Positions 25,850-34,708 of a stretch of DNA of 64,000 nucleotides are shown here, piece after piece. The stretch comes from an uncultured Bacilli bacterium (lineage in GTDB: Bacteria > Bacillota_I > Bacilli_A > RFN20 > CAG-826). The stretch's first letter is position 1. Each line of letters starts with the position of its first letter. Location: contig CAJOMQ010000009.1 in NCBI GenBank assembly GCA_905236715.1, positions 1 through 64,000 on the forward strand, in the 5' to 3' direction. Made by a program: the position numbers and the translations under genes. The notes under the pieces are model-generated. The model did no database searches. It saw nothing but the letters and a program-made list of their open reading frames with translations, and was not told the DNA's origin.

Positions 25850-26980
25850 TTATTTATGCCAAATCTCCTTATTAACTATTTCAATTTTATCTTTGATATG
25901 TTGAACAACGCGAGATGAAACATCGACGACATCATAATTTTCGGGTGTGGAAGCAAATTTATAACGTAATAATTCGCTTTCAATCGCAAGCATTATTCCT
26001 TGTTTATCAATCCCAGAAACAACAATACTACCCGCTTCCACACCTTCGGGTCTTTCCGTAGAAGTACGAATTAAGACCGCAGGGAAATGACGCATCGCAC
26101 TTTCTTCGGTTAAAGTGCCACTATCGCTGAGAACAATAAAAGCATTTTCTTGTAATTTGACATATTCTAAAAAGCCAAGTGGTTTGAGATTTCTAATTAA
26201 TGGATGCATTTTAAATTCATTGGCCTCAATTCTTTTTCTCGTTCTTGGATGAGTGGAGAAAATGACAGGCATTTGATATTTTTCCGCAATCGCGTTAATC
26301 GCGGGCATCAATTGGTTAAAATTGTTGGGGATATCAATGTTTTCTTCTCTATGAGAAGAGACAACAATATATTTACCTTTTTGTAAATTTAATTGTTCCA
26401 ATACATCACTTTTTTCAATTTTATCGTTATTCGCATTTAAGACTTCTAACATCGGTGAACCGGTGATGAAAGTATATTGAGGATCAATGCCTTCTTTCAT
26501 TAAATTAGCATAGGCATGATTAGTGTAAGGAAGATTGATATCAGAAATATGATCCACAATTTTGCGATTGATGGTTTCAGGAACATTCCAGTCACCACAT
26601 CTATTACCCGCTTCCATGTGGAAGATTGGTAATTTTAATCTTTTCGCGGAAATCGCACAAAGCGCACTATTGGTGTCACCGAGAATTAAAACCGCATCGG
26701 GGTTTAATTCCTTTAATAATGAATAAGATTTAGCAATCGCATTACCAATCGTTTCACCTAAATCTTTGCCGGCACAATTTAAATAATAATCAGGGGCTCT
26801 CAGCTCTAATTCTTCAAAGAAGACTTGATTTAATTCATAATCATAATTTTGCCCGGTGTGGACAAGGATGTGATTAATTTCTTCATCTTTATCTAAAGCT
26901 TTGATGACTTCACTTAAACGAATAATTTCGGGGCGTGTACCAATGATGGTCACCACTTTGATTTTCTTTTTGGTTTTCAT
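25850..26980 (-). CDS. capG: Non-hydrolysing UDP-sugar 2-epimerase, CapG/FnlC type
   Basis: 376 residues of the UDP-GlcNAc 2-epimerase fold: TIIGTRPEIIRL at the N-terminus, HTGQNYDYELN, and the active-site block HMEAGNRCGDWNVPETINRK. The AGNRC..NVPE..NRKIVDHISD wording is closer to CapG/FnlC/WbjD than to plain MnaA. With CapE and CapF encoded upstream, the expected reaction is the last step to UDP-N-acetyl-L-fucosamine (2-epimerisation of UDP-2-acetamido-2,6-dideoxy-L-talose). The acting form is cytoplasmic. It follows rmuC by 4 bases. A plain UDP-ManNAc-forming epimerase remains possible. Confidence 0.8.
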   Translation of the reverse strand: MKTKKKIKVVTIIGTRPEIIRLSEVIKALDKDEEINHILVHTGQNYDYELNQVFFEELELRAPDYYLNCAGKDLGETIGNAIAKSYSLLKELNPDAVLILGDTNSALCAISAKRLKLPIFHMEAGNRCGDWNVPETINRKIVDHISDINLPYTNHAYANLMKEGIDPQYTFITGSPMLEVLNANNDKIEKSDVLEQLNLQKGKYIVVSSHREENIDIPNNFNQLMPAINAIAEKYQMPVIFSTHPRTRKRIEANEFKMHPLIRNLKPLGFLEYVKLQENAFIVLSDSGTLTEESAMRHFPAVLIRTSTERPEGVEAGSIVVSGIDKQGIMLAIESELLRYKFASTPENYDVVDVSSRVVQHIKDKIEIVNKEIWHK

Positions 26981-26984
26981 CTAT

Positions 26985-28220
26985 TTATTCCTCATCACTA
27001 TCGGTTAAATCGATGGCTTGTCTTTCCTCATCCAAAGATGAATTTGATGAAATCGCGTCAAATTTGTTATTAATACGGTTAAAACGAGAATCGAGTTTTT
27101 CTCTGGTTCCGGTGACCGTTGATAATTGACGGGAGAAAGTGGTCCATTCATCGTTAAATAATCTAAATTGTTTGCCTAAGGCTACTAATTGTTTGGATAT
27201 TTCTTGGACATTTTTGGCTCTTTCGGCTTCAATTTTTACCATATTAATAGTCACTAAAATAGGCGGTAAGGTGGAAGGGGAAGTTAAGACCACACCTTTT
27301 TCACGGGAATAATCCACGACTTCTTCTAAATCGTGGTGAATATAGGCAAATACCCCATCATTAGGGATAAACATAATGGCATAGGCCGCGGTTTTGCCGG
27401 GGATAATATATTTATTTTTGATATCAGTGATATGTTTTTTCACCGCGTTAGCGAAATTCTTTTTGAGGGTTTCTTTTTCGTTTTCATCTTGGCTATCAAA
27501 CATCCTTGAATAATCTTGGAAAGGGAATTTGGAATCAATACAAATTAATTTGTTTGGTTCGGGAACAAATACCACAGCGTCTGCACGGACATCATCACCA
27601 TCTTTGACTTTTTTCAAAGTATATTGTTCTTCGTAGCAGCCAATCGTATCACCAAAGACATTATTGAGCACCATGGATAATTGATATTCACCATAACGCC
27701 CACGGCTTTGATTACCTTCTAAGACATTCTTTAATGAAACAACGTCTTTAGATAAGTCTTCAATATTCTTTTGTGCGGCATCAATGGCCTGTAATCTTTC
27801 TCTGACTTGGGTGAGAGTTTCTCCGGTCCCTTTAAAGCCTTCCGCTAATTTGTCATCAACTTTTTGATTAATCGCGGCTAATTTATCATCGATTTGCTTA
27901 TTTAAAGCATCAAAACGAGTATTGATGGAATCGGAAATATTCCTTTGGAATCTCTCTAATTTTTCATTGTTATTTTCACTATTTTTCAAAGATTGCTCTA
28001 AGACTTTTTGCATTTCTTGTCCTAAGGCAATTTGCATATCTTTTTGAATATCTTTTGAAAGATTATTTAATTGGGTGGATAAAGCGATGATTTCTTTATT
28101 ATCGACTGGTAATTCTTTCTCGTTCTTCTTATTTAAATTTTTGATTAATAAAATAATAGCGATAATTAAACCGACAAAAATTAATGAACATAAGACGATG
28201 ATAATAACAGTTTCTACCAT
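26985..28220 (-). CDS. rmuC: RmuC-family DNA recombination protein
   Basis: 411 residues. An N-terminal membrane helix (VETVIIIVLCSLIFVGLII) is followed by a coiled coil (about 35-165) and the conserved RmuC nuclease-like domain (RGRYGEYQLSMVLNNVFG, DAVVFVPE, CIDSKFPF, AYAIMFIPNDGVFAYI). RmuC limits inversions and other rearrangements at short inverted repeats; the domain is related to PD-(D/E)xK nucleases. It sits inside a sugar-nucleotide gene set, between capF and capG, which is an unusual place. Spacing to both neighbours is short (4 and 14 bases), so it is probably co-transcribed. Confidence 0.88.
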   Translation of the reverse strand: MVETVIIIVLCSLIFVGLIIAIILLIKNLNKKNEKELPVDNKEIIALSTQLNNLSKDIQKDMQIALGQEMQKVLEQSLKNSENNNEKLERFQRNISDSINTRFDALNKQIDDKLAAINQKVDDKLAEGFKGTGETLTQVRERLQAIDAAQKNIEDLSKDVVSLKNVLEGNQSRGRYGEYQLSMVLNNVFGDTIGCYEEQYTLKKVKDGDDVRADAVVFVPEPNKLICIDSKFPFQDYSRMFDSQDENEKETLKKNFANAVKKHITDIKNKYIIPGKTAAYAIMFIPNDGVFAYIHHDLEEVVDYSREKGVVLTSPSTLPPILVTINMVKIEAERAKNVQEISKQLVALGKQFRLFNDEWTTFSRQLSTVTGTREKLDSRFNRINNKFDAISSNSSLDEERQAIDLTDSDEE

Positions 28221-28234
28221 AAATGATTCTCCTT

Positions 28235-29332
28235 TTATTTATCCACTTCTTCTTTATATGTATCAGCGGTCTCCTCTTGATAGATATGACTAATCCACAT
28301 AATCGTGACACTATTCGTGGACCCAATATTTTCAATATTATGGGTATATTCAGGAAGCATATCAACAATTTGACAGTCTTCTCCTTTAACATTATATGTT
28401 AATAATTCATTCGTGTGAATATTTCTTTCTTTAATTAAACAATGTCCTACGACTGTCATAAATTTTTCATTCTTATAAAGGTGATAATGATTGCCTTTAA
28501 CAATATGAGGATAAGACATATTGATACTTATTTGACCATATTTTTCATTTTTATAAATTTCTTGGAAATAGCCACGATTATCTTTGGCTTTATTCAAAGA
28601 ATAAGTGGGATCAGTTAAATAATCGCAGAAGGTGATGAATAATTTCAAAGTAAAATCATCCTTAATAAGGGGGAGATGTTGTTCGCTTTCGATGTCTTTT
28701 TTGAATCGATATAATTCATCTGCAAGGTGGCCCAATGAACACTGAAAGACGGGTGTAACGGATAAAATTTCATTTGATGGTTTTCGATTTCCTTTAATAC
28801 ATTGGAGAAATTCCAAACAAATATCATCAATATAATTGAAATTAACGATGTAATCGCGATCGCGAATTTGAATGGGTAAATCATGAGCGATGTTATAGCA
28901 AAATGTCGCACAGACAGAATTGTAATTGGGGCGGCACCATTTGCCAAAGACGTTGGCTAAACGATAAACATATACAGGTAAATGCGAAGAAAATAGATAG
29001 TCTTCCGCCATCTTTTTGCTCTTCCCATAATCATTATCTAAACTAGCTTGAATGGAACTAGATAAGATGATGGGTATTTCTCTATTACTGGCTTTGACCA
29101 TATCCACGACTTTTTTGGTGAAATTGACATTGCCGTCATAAAATTCTTCATTTGTCAAAGGACGATTGACACCCGCAAGATGAACAAGAAAATCACATTT
29201 ATTGATATATTCTTTTAGCAAAGAAATATCATCATCAATATCAAAAGGTAAAACATCATATCCTTCTTCTTTTAATAAAGAAGTGAGATGCTTTCCAATA
29301 AATCCTTTTGCGCCTGTGACTAATATTTGCAT
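28235..29332 (-). CDS. capF: CapF-type bifunctional SDR reductase / cupin epimerase
   Basis: 365 residues in two domains. Residues 1-245 are an NAD(P) SDR (ILVTGAKGFIGKHL, FLVHLAGVNRP). From about 250 there is a cupin with a metal-binding pattern (VKGNHYHLYKNEKF, EYTHNIENIG). This two-domain form is characteristic of CapF/FnlB, which 3-epimerises in the cupin and reduces C4 in the SDR domain, turning the CapE product into UDP-2-acetamido-2,6-dideoxy-L-talose. One difference: the typical SDR YxxxK reads YGKSKK here. It follows capE by 11 bases. Confidence 0.85.
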   Translation of the reverse strand: MQILVTGAKGFIGKHLTSLLKEEGYDVLPFDIDDDISLLKEYINKCDFLVHLAGVNRPLTNEEFYDGNVNFTKKVVDMVKASNREIPIILSSSIQASLDNDYGKSKKMAEDYLFSSHLPVYVYRLANVFGKWCRPNYNSVCATFCYNIAHDLPIQIRDRDYIVNFNYIDDICLEFLQCIKGNRKPSNEILSVTPVFQCSLGHLADELYRFKKDIESEQHLPLIKDDFTLKLFITFCDYLTDPTYSLNKAKDNRGYFQEIYKNEKYGQISINMSYPHIVKGNHYHLYKNEKFMTVVGHCLIKERNIHTNELLTYNVKGEDCQIVDMLPEYTHNIENIGSTNSVTIMWISHIYQEETADTYKEEVDK

Positions 29333-29343
29333 ATATATCCTTA

Positions 29344-30537
29344 TTATTCGTGTTGTCTAACTGGTCCACCAAATAATTCTAATTTCTTTAAAAGAGTTTT
29401 CATCTCTTCGACATTTAAACGACCCGTATTATGGGAGGTATAAGATTCACCAAGATTGAGTTTTTTATTACCTTTGGAGAAATATTTATCGTAATTTAAA
29501 TCGCGATTATCAGCGATGACGCGATAGAAATTACCACAGTCAATAGCTCTTACCATCTCTTCTTGTGTCACTAAGGTCTCATATAATTTCTCACCATGAC
29601 GGGTACCGATATATTCAATGCCGGTTTTACTATTGGTTAATTCAATGACTGCTTTCGCTAAGGTATCAATGGTGGCCGCGGGGGCTTTTTGTACGAATAA
29701 GTCACCTTGTTCACCATTTTCAAAAGCGTATAAAACTAAATCCACGGCATCATCTAGAGTCATCATAAATCTTGTCATATCAGGATTAGTGATGGTAATA
29801 GGTTTACCTTCATGAATTTGATTTAAAAATAAGGGGATAACACTACCACGACTAGCCATCACATTCCCATATCTAGTGAGGCAAAGAATCGTGTCTCCTG
29901 GTAATAATTGGCGACTTCTCGCAATCACATTTTTTTCCATCAAAGCTTTGCTTATGCCCATCGCATTAATGGGGTAAGCCGCTTTATCGGTGGATAAGAA
30001 GATGGCCTTTTTAACATGATTTCGTACACAAGCGGTGATGACATTATCACTACCAATGACGTTAGTTCTGACCGCTTCCATGGGATAAAACTCACAAGAA
30101 GGAACTTGTTTTAAAGCCGCGGCGGAAAAGACATAATCAACACCTTTAAAAGCGTCGATAATGCTATCGAGATTACGGACATCACCAATATAGAATTTTA
30201 ATTTGTCATTATTATAAGCCTTACGCATATCATCTTGTTTCTTTTCGTCACGCGATAAAATGCGGATTTCTTTGATTTCGGTATCTAAAAAGCGATCGAC
30301 AACCGCGTGACCAAAACTACCGGTGCCACCAGTGATGAGTAAGACTTTATCTTTGAGAATAGAAGTTTGTTTGCTCGCGTATTCATTGAGCTTTTCAATC
30401 ATTCTTTCTAATTTCAATTGATCCGCTTTGGTTTCATCTAATTCATAAGCCACATAGGTGCGATTTGACATACCAATGACTTTCGCGGCTTCACTTTGTG
30501 TTAATTTACATTTTTTGCGTGTTTCTCTTAATGTCAT
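29344..30537 (-). CDS. capE: HTH domain fused to CapE-type UDP-GlcNAc 4,6-dehydratase
   Basis: 397 residues. Residues 1-55 are an XRE-like HTH (LRETRKKCKLTQSEAAKVIG then SNRTYVAYE). From residue 63 a full CapE/FnlA dehydratase follows (LLITGGTGSFGHAVV, AAALKQVPSCEFYPMEAV, STDKAAYPINAMGISKALME). CapE dehydrates and 5-epimerises UDP-GlcNAc at the first step toward UDP-L-FucNAc. Usual CapE lacks an HTH. The start at 30537 has AGAGG upstream and the frame is continuous through the linker, so the fusion is real. The HTH could let the enzyme bind DNA or serve for assembly; the ugd gene 1.2 kb upstream has the same design. Confidence 0.85.
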   Translation of the reverse strand: MTLRETRKKCKLTQSEAAKVIGMSNRTYVAYELDETKADQLKLERMIEKLNEYASKQTSILKDKVLLITGGTGSFGHAVVDRFLDTEIKEIRILSRDEKKQDDMRKAYNNDKLKFYIGDVRNLDSIIDAFKGVDYVFSAAALKQVPSCEFYPMEAVRTNVIGSDNVITACVRNHVKKAIFLSTDKAAYPINAMGISKALMEKNVIARSRQLLPGDTILCLTRYGNVMASRGSVIPLFLNQIHEGKPITITNPDMTRFMMTLDDAVDLVLYAFENGEQGDLFVQKAPAATIDTLAKAVIELTNSKTGIEYIGTRHGEKLYETLVTQEEMVRAIDCGNFYRVIADNRDLNYDKYFSKGNKKLNLGESYTSHNTGRLNVEEMKTLLKKLELFGGPVRQHE

Positions 30538-30597
30538 AAGAAATACCTCTTTACCTTTATAATATATTATTAAAAGGATTTATAAGTAAATGAAAAT

Positions 30598-30612
30598 ATG
30601 CAAATATTGCAT
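30598..30612. promoter_or_regulatory. Inverted repeat upstream of the HTH-CapE gene
   Basis: ATGCAA-ATA-TTGCAT, a perfect 6-bp inverted repeat between two minus-strand genes. It could be a target for the HTH domain of CapE or a weak terminator of the upstream gene (minus strand ends ATTTTC). Undecided. Confidence 0.35.
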
Positions 30613-30641
30613 TTTTATGTAACTAGATATATTGAGTATTT

Positions 30642-31646
30642 TCACATGTCGATATGAAAATATTCGTCATCGTCATCTTTATTTTTCTTTGGTGATTTCT
30701 TCTTTTTAGCAAATATTATTTTCCAATATTTCTTCATGGAGAAATTTTCCGCACCATAATAGGCAAAATATTTGCGATGCGCGGAAGCGATGAAAATGGC
30801 GAATATGATACATAGAACTAAAGGCCCTAAAAGGCTGAGAGATGATAATAATAAAACCTTGCTATTATCTAACTTTGATAGAGCGAAATATCCGAGAATT
30901 AAATTAACACCAAAACCCACCGCAAAGAAACCGATGGAAGTTAGGGAAATGATTTTATTTTTCTGAAAATACGGGAGCATTTTTTCATTTTTTAAATCAG
31001 TCAGAATGAAAGATGTATAAATAAATGATTCACCAATGAATAACAAAAGAATAATGACCGCGCTGAAGTAGCTTTTATCAATAAAGAAATAAAGCGATAA
31101 GAAAAATAGGACTTCCACCATCAAGGGACAAACACTACTGACCGCAAAATTAAAGCGGTTATTGCGTTTTTTATTGTAAGAACTTTCTTCTTTATCCTTT
31201 GGATTAGCGCGCATCAAAATGGGATAGGTATTATTTCCACTTTCTAAAGCGGGAACATATTTATCAATAAAACAGAATAATGGGTGATATTTTTCCACGA
31301 TTTGAAAAACCATCGCCACTTTATAATCGATTTCGCTTTGATTATTCGAAGGTAATTCTTTTAAACTAGCAATCTCATTAATGAGATTTTTATAAATTTG
31401 CCCATCTTCCACTTTGAGGAAAAGAAAATATAAAGTTATCTTGGCGCTGACATTAACTTTGATGGTAACCAGTTGTTCAGCGGCATAATCTACATCAAAT
31501 ATGGAAAGAGATAAATTTTGTTTTTTGGCTAATTTAGCTAATTTATCAACGGTGGAACCGCCTTTTTTGTCATACATCAAATAATTATCGGATTGATAAA
31601 TGACCTGTTTTTTCTCATCTTGTAAGGTATAAATGGCAAATTTCAT
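30642..31646 (-). CDS. Unknown membrane protein with N-terminal cytoplasmic domain
   Basis: 334 residues. The first 165 form a soluble, mixed alpha/beta part starting MKFAIYTLQDEKKQVIYQSD. Four hydrophobic segments follow (about 168-189, 193-215, 231-255, 263-288), then a basic tail (KKKKSPKKNKDDDDE). I recognise no family. It lies between ugd and capE, so a part in polysaccharide assembly or its control is possible. The start at 31646 is the first ATG after the ugd stop. Confidence 0.65.
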   Translation of the reverse strand: MKFAIYTLQDEKKQVIYQSDNYLMYDKKGGSTVDKLAKLAKKQNLSLSIFDVDYAAEQLVTIKVNVSAKITLYFLFLKVEDGQIYKNLINEIASLKELPSNNQSEIDYKVAMVFQIVEKYHPLFCFIDKYVPALESGNNTYPILMRANPKDKEESSYNKKRNNRFNFAVSSVCPLMVEVLFFLSLYFFIDKSYFSAVIILLLFIGESFIYTSFILTDLKNEKMLPYFQKNKIISLTSIGFFAVGFGVNLILGYFALSKLDNSKVLLLSSLSLLGPLVLCIIFAIFIASAHRKYFAYYGAENFSMKKYWKIIFAKKKKSPKKNKDDDDEYFHIDM

Positions 31647-31685
31647 ATCTATCTAATTAAAAGTAAGCATATAGCGGTATTTTTT

Positions 31686-33053
31686 TCAATCTCTTTTATA
31701 AATATCGCGTGTAAAGACTTTGACCTTATATGGTGATAATTCTTTATACATACGATTGGTAATGATCACATCAGATTGATTGATAAAAGTGGTAAAATCC
31801 GCGATAGAATTATTATACATCTTATCATAAATGATAACTTTGATATTTTTTTCTAACAAAAGATAATAGACATCTAAAGATGAACTAGAGCGATAATTGT
31901 CGGAACCCGCTTTCATGGATAATTTATATATACCAATGGTAATATCTTCAATATTCTTTTTGGTTTTTTCAAAAGCAAATTCGATGATTTTATCCGCAAT
32001 AAATTCTTTTCTTGTTTGATTAGAAATTAATAACGCTCGTATCAGATTGCTATTGGCGATACCCACAAAAGAAGAAGATAATTGGGCACTATCTTTCGGT
32101 AAGCAATACCCGCCATAACCAAATGATGGGTTATTGTAATAATCACCAATGCGGGGATCATAAGACATTCCTTTGATGATATTTTCGCTATTGAGATTAT
32201 GCGATAAAGCATAGGAATCTAATTCATTAAAATACGCTACACGCATTGCTAAATAAGCATTAGAAAATAATTTCGTGGCTTCCGCTTCTTTGGGGGACAT
32301 ATAAATAGCTTTATTGAGATTTAAGGCGGCTTGCTCTAATAGATGGGCAAATTGTTTGGCCATTTTATTATTTGTATTGGCCCCAATAATAATGCGTGAA
32401 GGATATAAATTATCATATAAAGCGTGTCCTTCACGGAGAAATTCAGGTGAAAAAATAATATTTAGATGGGGATATTTTTCTGTCATCAGATTGGTAAAAC
32501 CGATAGGCACTGTTGATTTAATGACCACTAAGGCGTGAGAATTAATTGCGTTAACAAGAAAAATAACTTCTTCCACTGAATGGGTATTAAATTGTCCACT
32601 TCCTTCATCAAAATCCGTCGGTGTGGCAATGATAATAATATCGGCATCTTGATATGCACTATTGCTCATTGTCGCGGAAATGGTCAGTTTTTTGTTTGCT
32701 ATATAATCTTCAATTAATGGGTCTTTGAATGGGGAAATATGCTGATTGATTTTATCAACTTTTTCTGAGATGAGGTCCACCATTGTCACACAATTATTTT
32801 GGCTTAATAAAACACCCAACGATAAGCCGACATAACCAATTCCGGCTATAGTGATTTTATAATTTACATCATTATGTATTTTTTTCTTCTTTTTCTTATA
32901 AGAGTGAATTATTTCATAGATATTTTGGTATTTGAAAGAATCAGTGGACCCACTATTCTCAATTCTTTTATATGTTCTTAAAGGAACATTGACTAATTTA
33001 GAGGCCTCAGTTTGTGTTAATCCCTTGCTGATTCTTAATTGTTTGAGATCCAT
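31686..33053 (-). CDS. ugd: HTH domain fused to UDP-glucose 6-dehydrogenase
   Basis: 455 residues from the ATG at 33053 (MDLKQLRISKG). Residues 1-50 are an XRE-like HTH (RISKGLTQTEASKLVNVPLRTYKRIE), then a basic linker (YKKKKKKIH). From about 68 comes the Rossmann start ITIAGIGYVGLSLG; the catalytic Cys is in GYGGYCLPKDSAQL. This is the short Ugd class that oxidises UDP-glucose to UDP-glucuronate with two NAD. An in-frame ATG 14 codons upstream lies inside the terminator hairpin of the previous gene and would encode only hydrophobic residues, so I reject it. Same HTH-enzyme design as capE. Confidence 0.85.
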   Translation of the reverse strand: MDLKQLRISKGLTQTEASKLVNVPLRTYKRIENSGSTDSFKYQNIYEIIHSYKKKKKKIHNDVNYKITIAGIGYVGLSLGVLLSQNNCVTMVDLISEKVDKINQHISPFKDPLIEDYIANKKLTISATMSNSAYQDADIIIIATPTDFDEGSGQFNTHSVEEVIFLVNAINSHALVVIKSTVPIGFTNLMTEKYPHLNIIFSPEFLREGHALYDNLYPSRIIIGANTNNKMAKQFAHLLEQAALNLNKAIYMSPKEAEATKLFSNAYLAMRVAYFNELDSYALSHNLNSENIIKGMSYDPRIGDYYNNPSFGYGGYCLPKDSAQLSSSFVGIANSNLIRALLISNQTRKEFIADKIIEFAFEKTKKNIEDITIGIYKLSMKAGSDNYRSSSSLDVYYLLLEKNIKVIIYDKMYNNSIADFTTFINQSDVIITNRMYKELSPYKVKVFTRDIYKRD

Positions 33054-33074
33054 ACCTATATGATAAAAGAATAA

Positions 33075-33103
33075 TATAAAAAATAAAAGTGCCATTTTGG
33101 CAC
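33075..33103 (-). terminator. Terminator after the 33118-34221 membrane protein gene
   Basis: Minus-strand GTGCC-AAAAT-GGCAC followed by TTTTATTTTTTAT. Confidence 0.75.
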
Positions 33104-33117
33104 CTTGTTATTTAATT

Positions 33118-34221
33118 TTAACCAAGCAAGTTAATGACTAGTTGGAAGATCGTTTCAATCATCGATAAGGCGATAAATAATAAACCACATACAGGGATTA
33201 ATATATCCACCATTTTGCTGCTTTCTTTATGCGTGCGGTTATATGAGAATAACATCACAAAGGGGATGACAATAAAGATTGAAGCGGTTTGTCCTAAACC
33301 AATATTGATGAGGAATTGGCCAAAAACGCTTTCGGATAATCCGGGAACCGTGCGAATAATGACAAAGAAAATAATATCGGTAATCGAGACCGCTAAAAAC
33401 ATCGCACTGGTGAAAATAGAAAAATGTAAGGAAGCGGTATTGGTGTTTAAAAAGCGAGAATATTCCGCCATTGTGCGGCCATTTTTCCGGAAAATCATTT
33501 CGCGATGTTTGACAAATAAACATAAGAAAATGAAAGCTAAGAATAACAAGAATGGCTTCGTGGATATTAAAGGATAAATATAAGTGGGGACGGTAAACAA
33601 AATGCCATCCACTCCTTTAAAGAACATAGCGATTAATTCATATAAAATAGGAAAGGCAATAAAGCTACGGAAAATATGAATTTTCTTTCCTTTAAAATGT
33701 TTTTTCGGAACATAAGTGAGGAAGAAATAAAATAAAGTCCAAATTAATAAATCCACGAAGATATTAAAGGAAGCATGTTCTTTTAATAACGCTTTTACCA
33801 AGACATCCGCCACCTCCACCGTAGCGCTGCTATCTTTCATAAAAATGTTGAGTAAAGCATAAAAATAATGGAAATAGAAGAATAAGAAAATGCCATATAC
33901 CGCTAGAAAAGCACAGGCATAGAAAATGATAAATCGAAAGAAATTCTGCCTTCTTTTTAAAATCAAAGAAAAATTAGCGATTAAAAATAACGGAGCGGAA
34001 ATAATTGAAAAAGAATTCAATATATTCGCCACAATCGTCATGGCGTGTGCATCGGGATATCCTTCGCCTAAAATACGCAAGGCAAAAGATAAGATGATAG
34101 CCACTTGGCCAAGAGCGAGACCCACCCATGCGAATATTCTTAAATGACGATAACTAAATGGACCACGATATTTAATGTCGTTTTCTTCATTTGTGGTCAA
34201 AATATTTTTGTTAATTCGCAT
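33118..34221 (-). CDS. Unknown polytopic membrane protein
   Basis: 367 residues with about nine hydrophobic segments and short polar loops. The N-terminus is polar (MRINKNILTTNEENDIKYRG). There are no charged motifs of known flippases, polymerases or acyltransferases that I can point to. It stands upstream of ugd but is separated from it by a terminator, so it may be a single-gene unit. The strongest non-membrane feature is a loop after TM6-7 with KHREMIFRKNGRTMAEY. Confidence 0.6.
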   Translation of the reverse strand: MRINKNILTTNEENDIKYRGPFSYRHLRIFAWVGLALGQVAIILSFALRILGEGYPDAHAMTIVANILNSFSIISAPLFLIANFSLILKRRQNFFRFIIFYACAFLAVYGIFLFFYFHYFYALLNIFMKDSSATVEVADVLVKALLKEHASFNIFVDLLIWTLFYFFLTYVPKKHFKGKKIHIFRSFIAFPILYELIAMFFKGVDGILFTVPTYIYPLISTKPFLLFLAFIFLCLFVKHREMIFRKNGRTMAEYSRFLNTNTASLHFSIFTSAMFLAVSITDIIFFVIIRTVPGLSESVFGQFLINIGLGQTASIFIVIPFVMLFSYNRTHKESSKMVDILIPVCGLLFIALSMIETIFQLVINLLG

Positions 34222-34292
34222 ATGGGTTATTTTAAAATAAAGATAAATAAAAGATAATACTTTTTTAACAAAAAAATCGGCAACGCCGATTA

Positions 34293-34526
34293 TTATCTAA
34301 TTTCTTTTCTTTCGTATAATTTATGACAATATTTATCGATGTAGGTACATAACCCGCGACCTTTTTTCGCGCATTCTTGTAATCTCTTGATATTGATCTT
34401 ACCAACTGATTTATCGGTATAAAGATATGATTCAGGGGAAGAAATAAAACGCACCCAAATATACCCATCCCCGATTTCATAGGAGATGACATCACTATTG
34501 CCAGAAAGATTTTTGTATTCAGTCAT
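34293..34526 (-). CDS. Small KTSC-like protein
   Basis: 77 residues (MTEYKNLSGNSDVISYEIGD...). The order ISYEIGDGYIWVRF, then SYLYTDKSVGK, then LQECAKKGRGLCTYIDK resembles small KTSC-domain or related proteins of phages and enterobacteria, whose function is unknown. A slightly different frame of the same stretch is rejected because it shows no such pattern. The gene lies alone next to the second hydrophobic-peptide element. Confidence 0.55.
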   Translation of the reverse strand: MTEYKNLSGNSDVISYEIGDGYIWVRFISSPESYLYTDKSVGKINIKRLQECAKKGRGLCTYIDKYCHKLYERKEIR

Positions 34527-34643
34527 ATAAATTATAATACCACTATTTCATTAATAATCACGGAAAACCATATGAAATTGCTAGATATGTCCAATGGTTT
34601 ATAGCCTTTGAAAAATATTTTTAAAATTTTTTGTCAAATTTGG

Positions 34644-34672
34644 CATTTTCATCCCTATATGTTTAATGAGGG
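34644..34672 (+). promoter_or_regulatory. Putative promoter of peptide mRNA, unit 2a
   Basis: TTGGCA-16-TTTAAT in the same sequence context as 3738-3765 of copy 1. Confidence 0.5.
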
Positions 34673-34708
34673 GCAAATTATGTCCCTCAGAATAGGAGAC
34701 ATATTTTT

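Noticed and set aside
33054-33095. Longer N-terminus for ugd (14 extra hydrophobic residues)
   Set aside because: It lies in the terminator hairpin of the previous gene; the HTH begins at the later Met.
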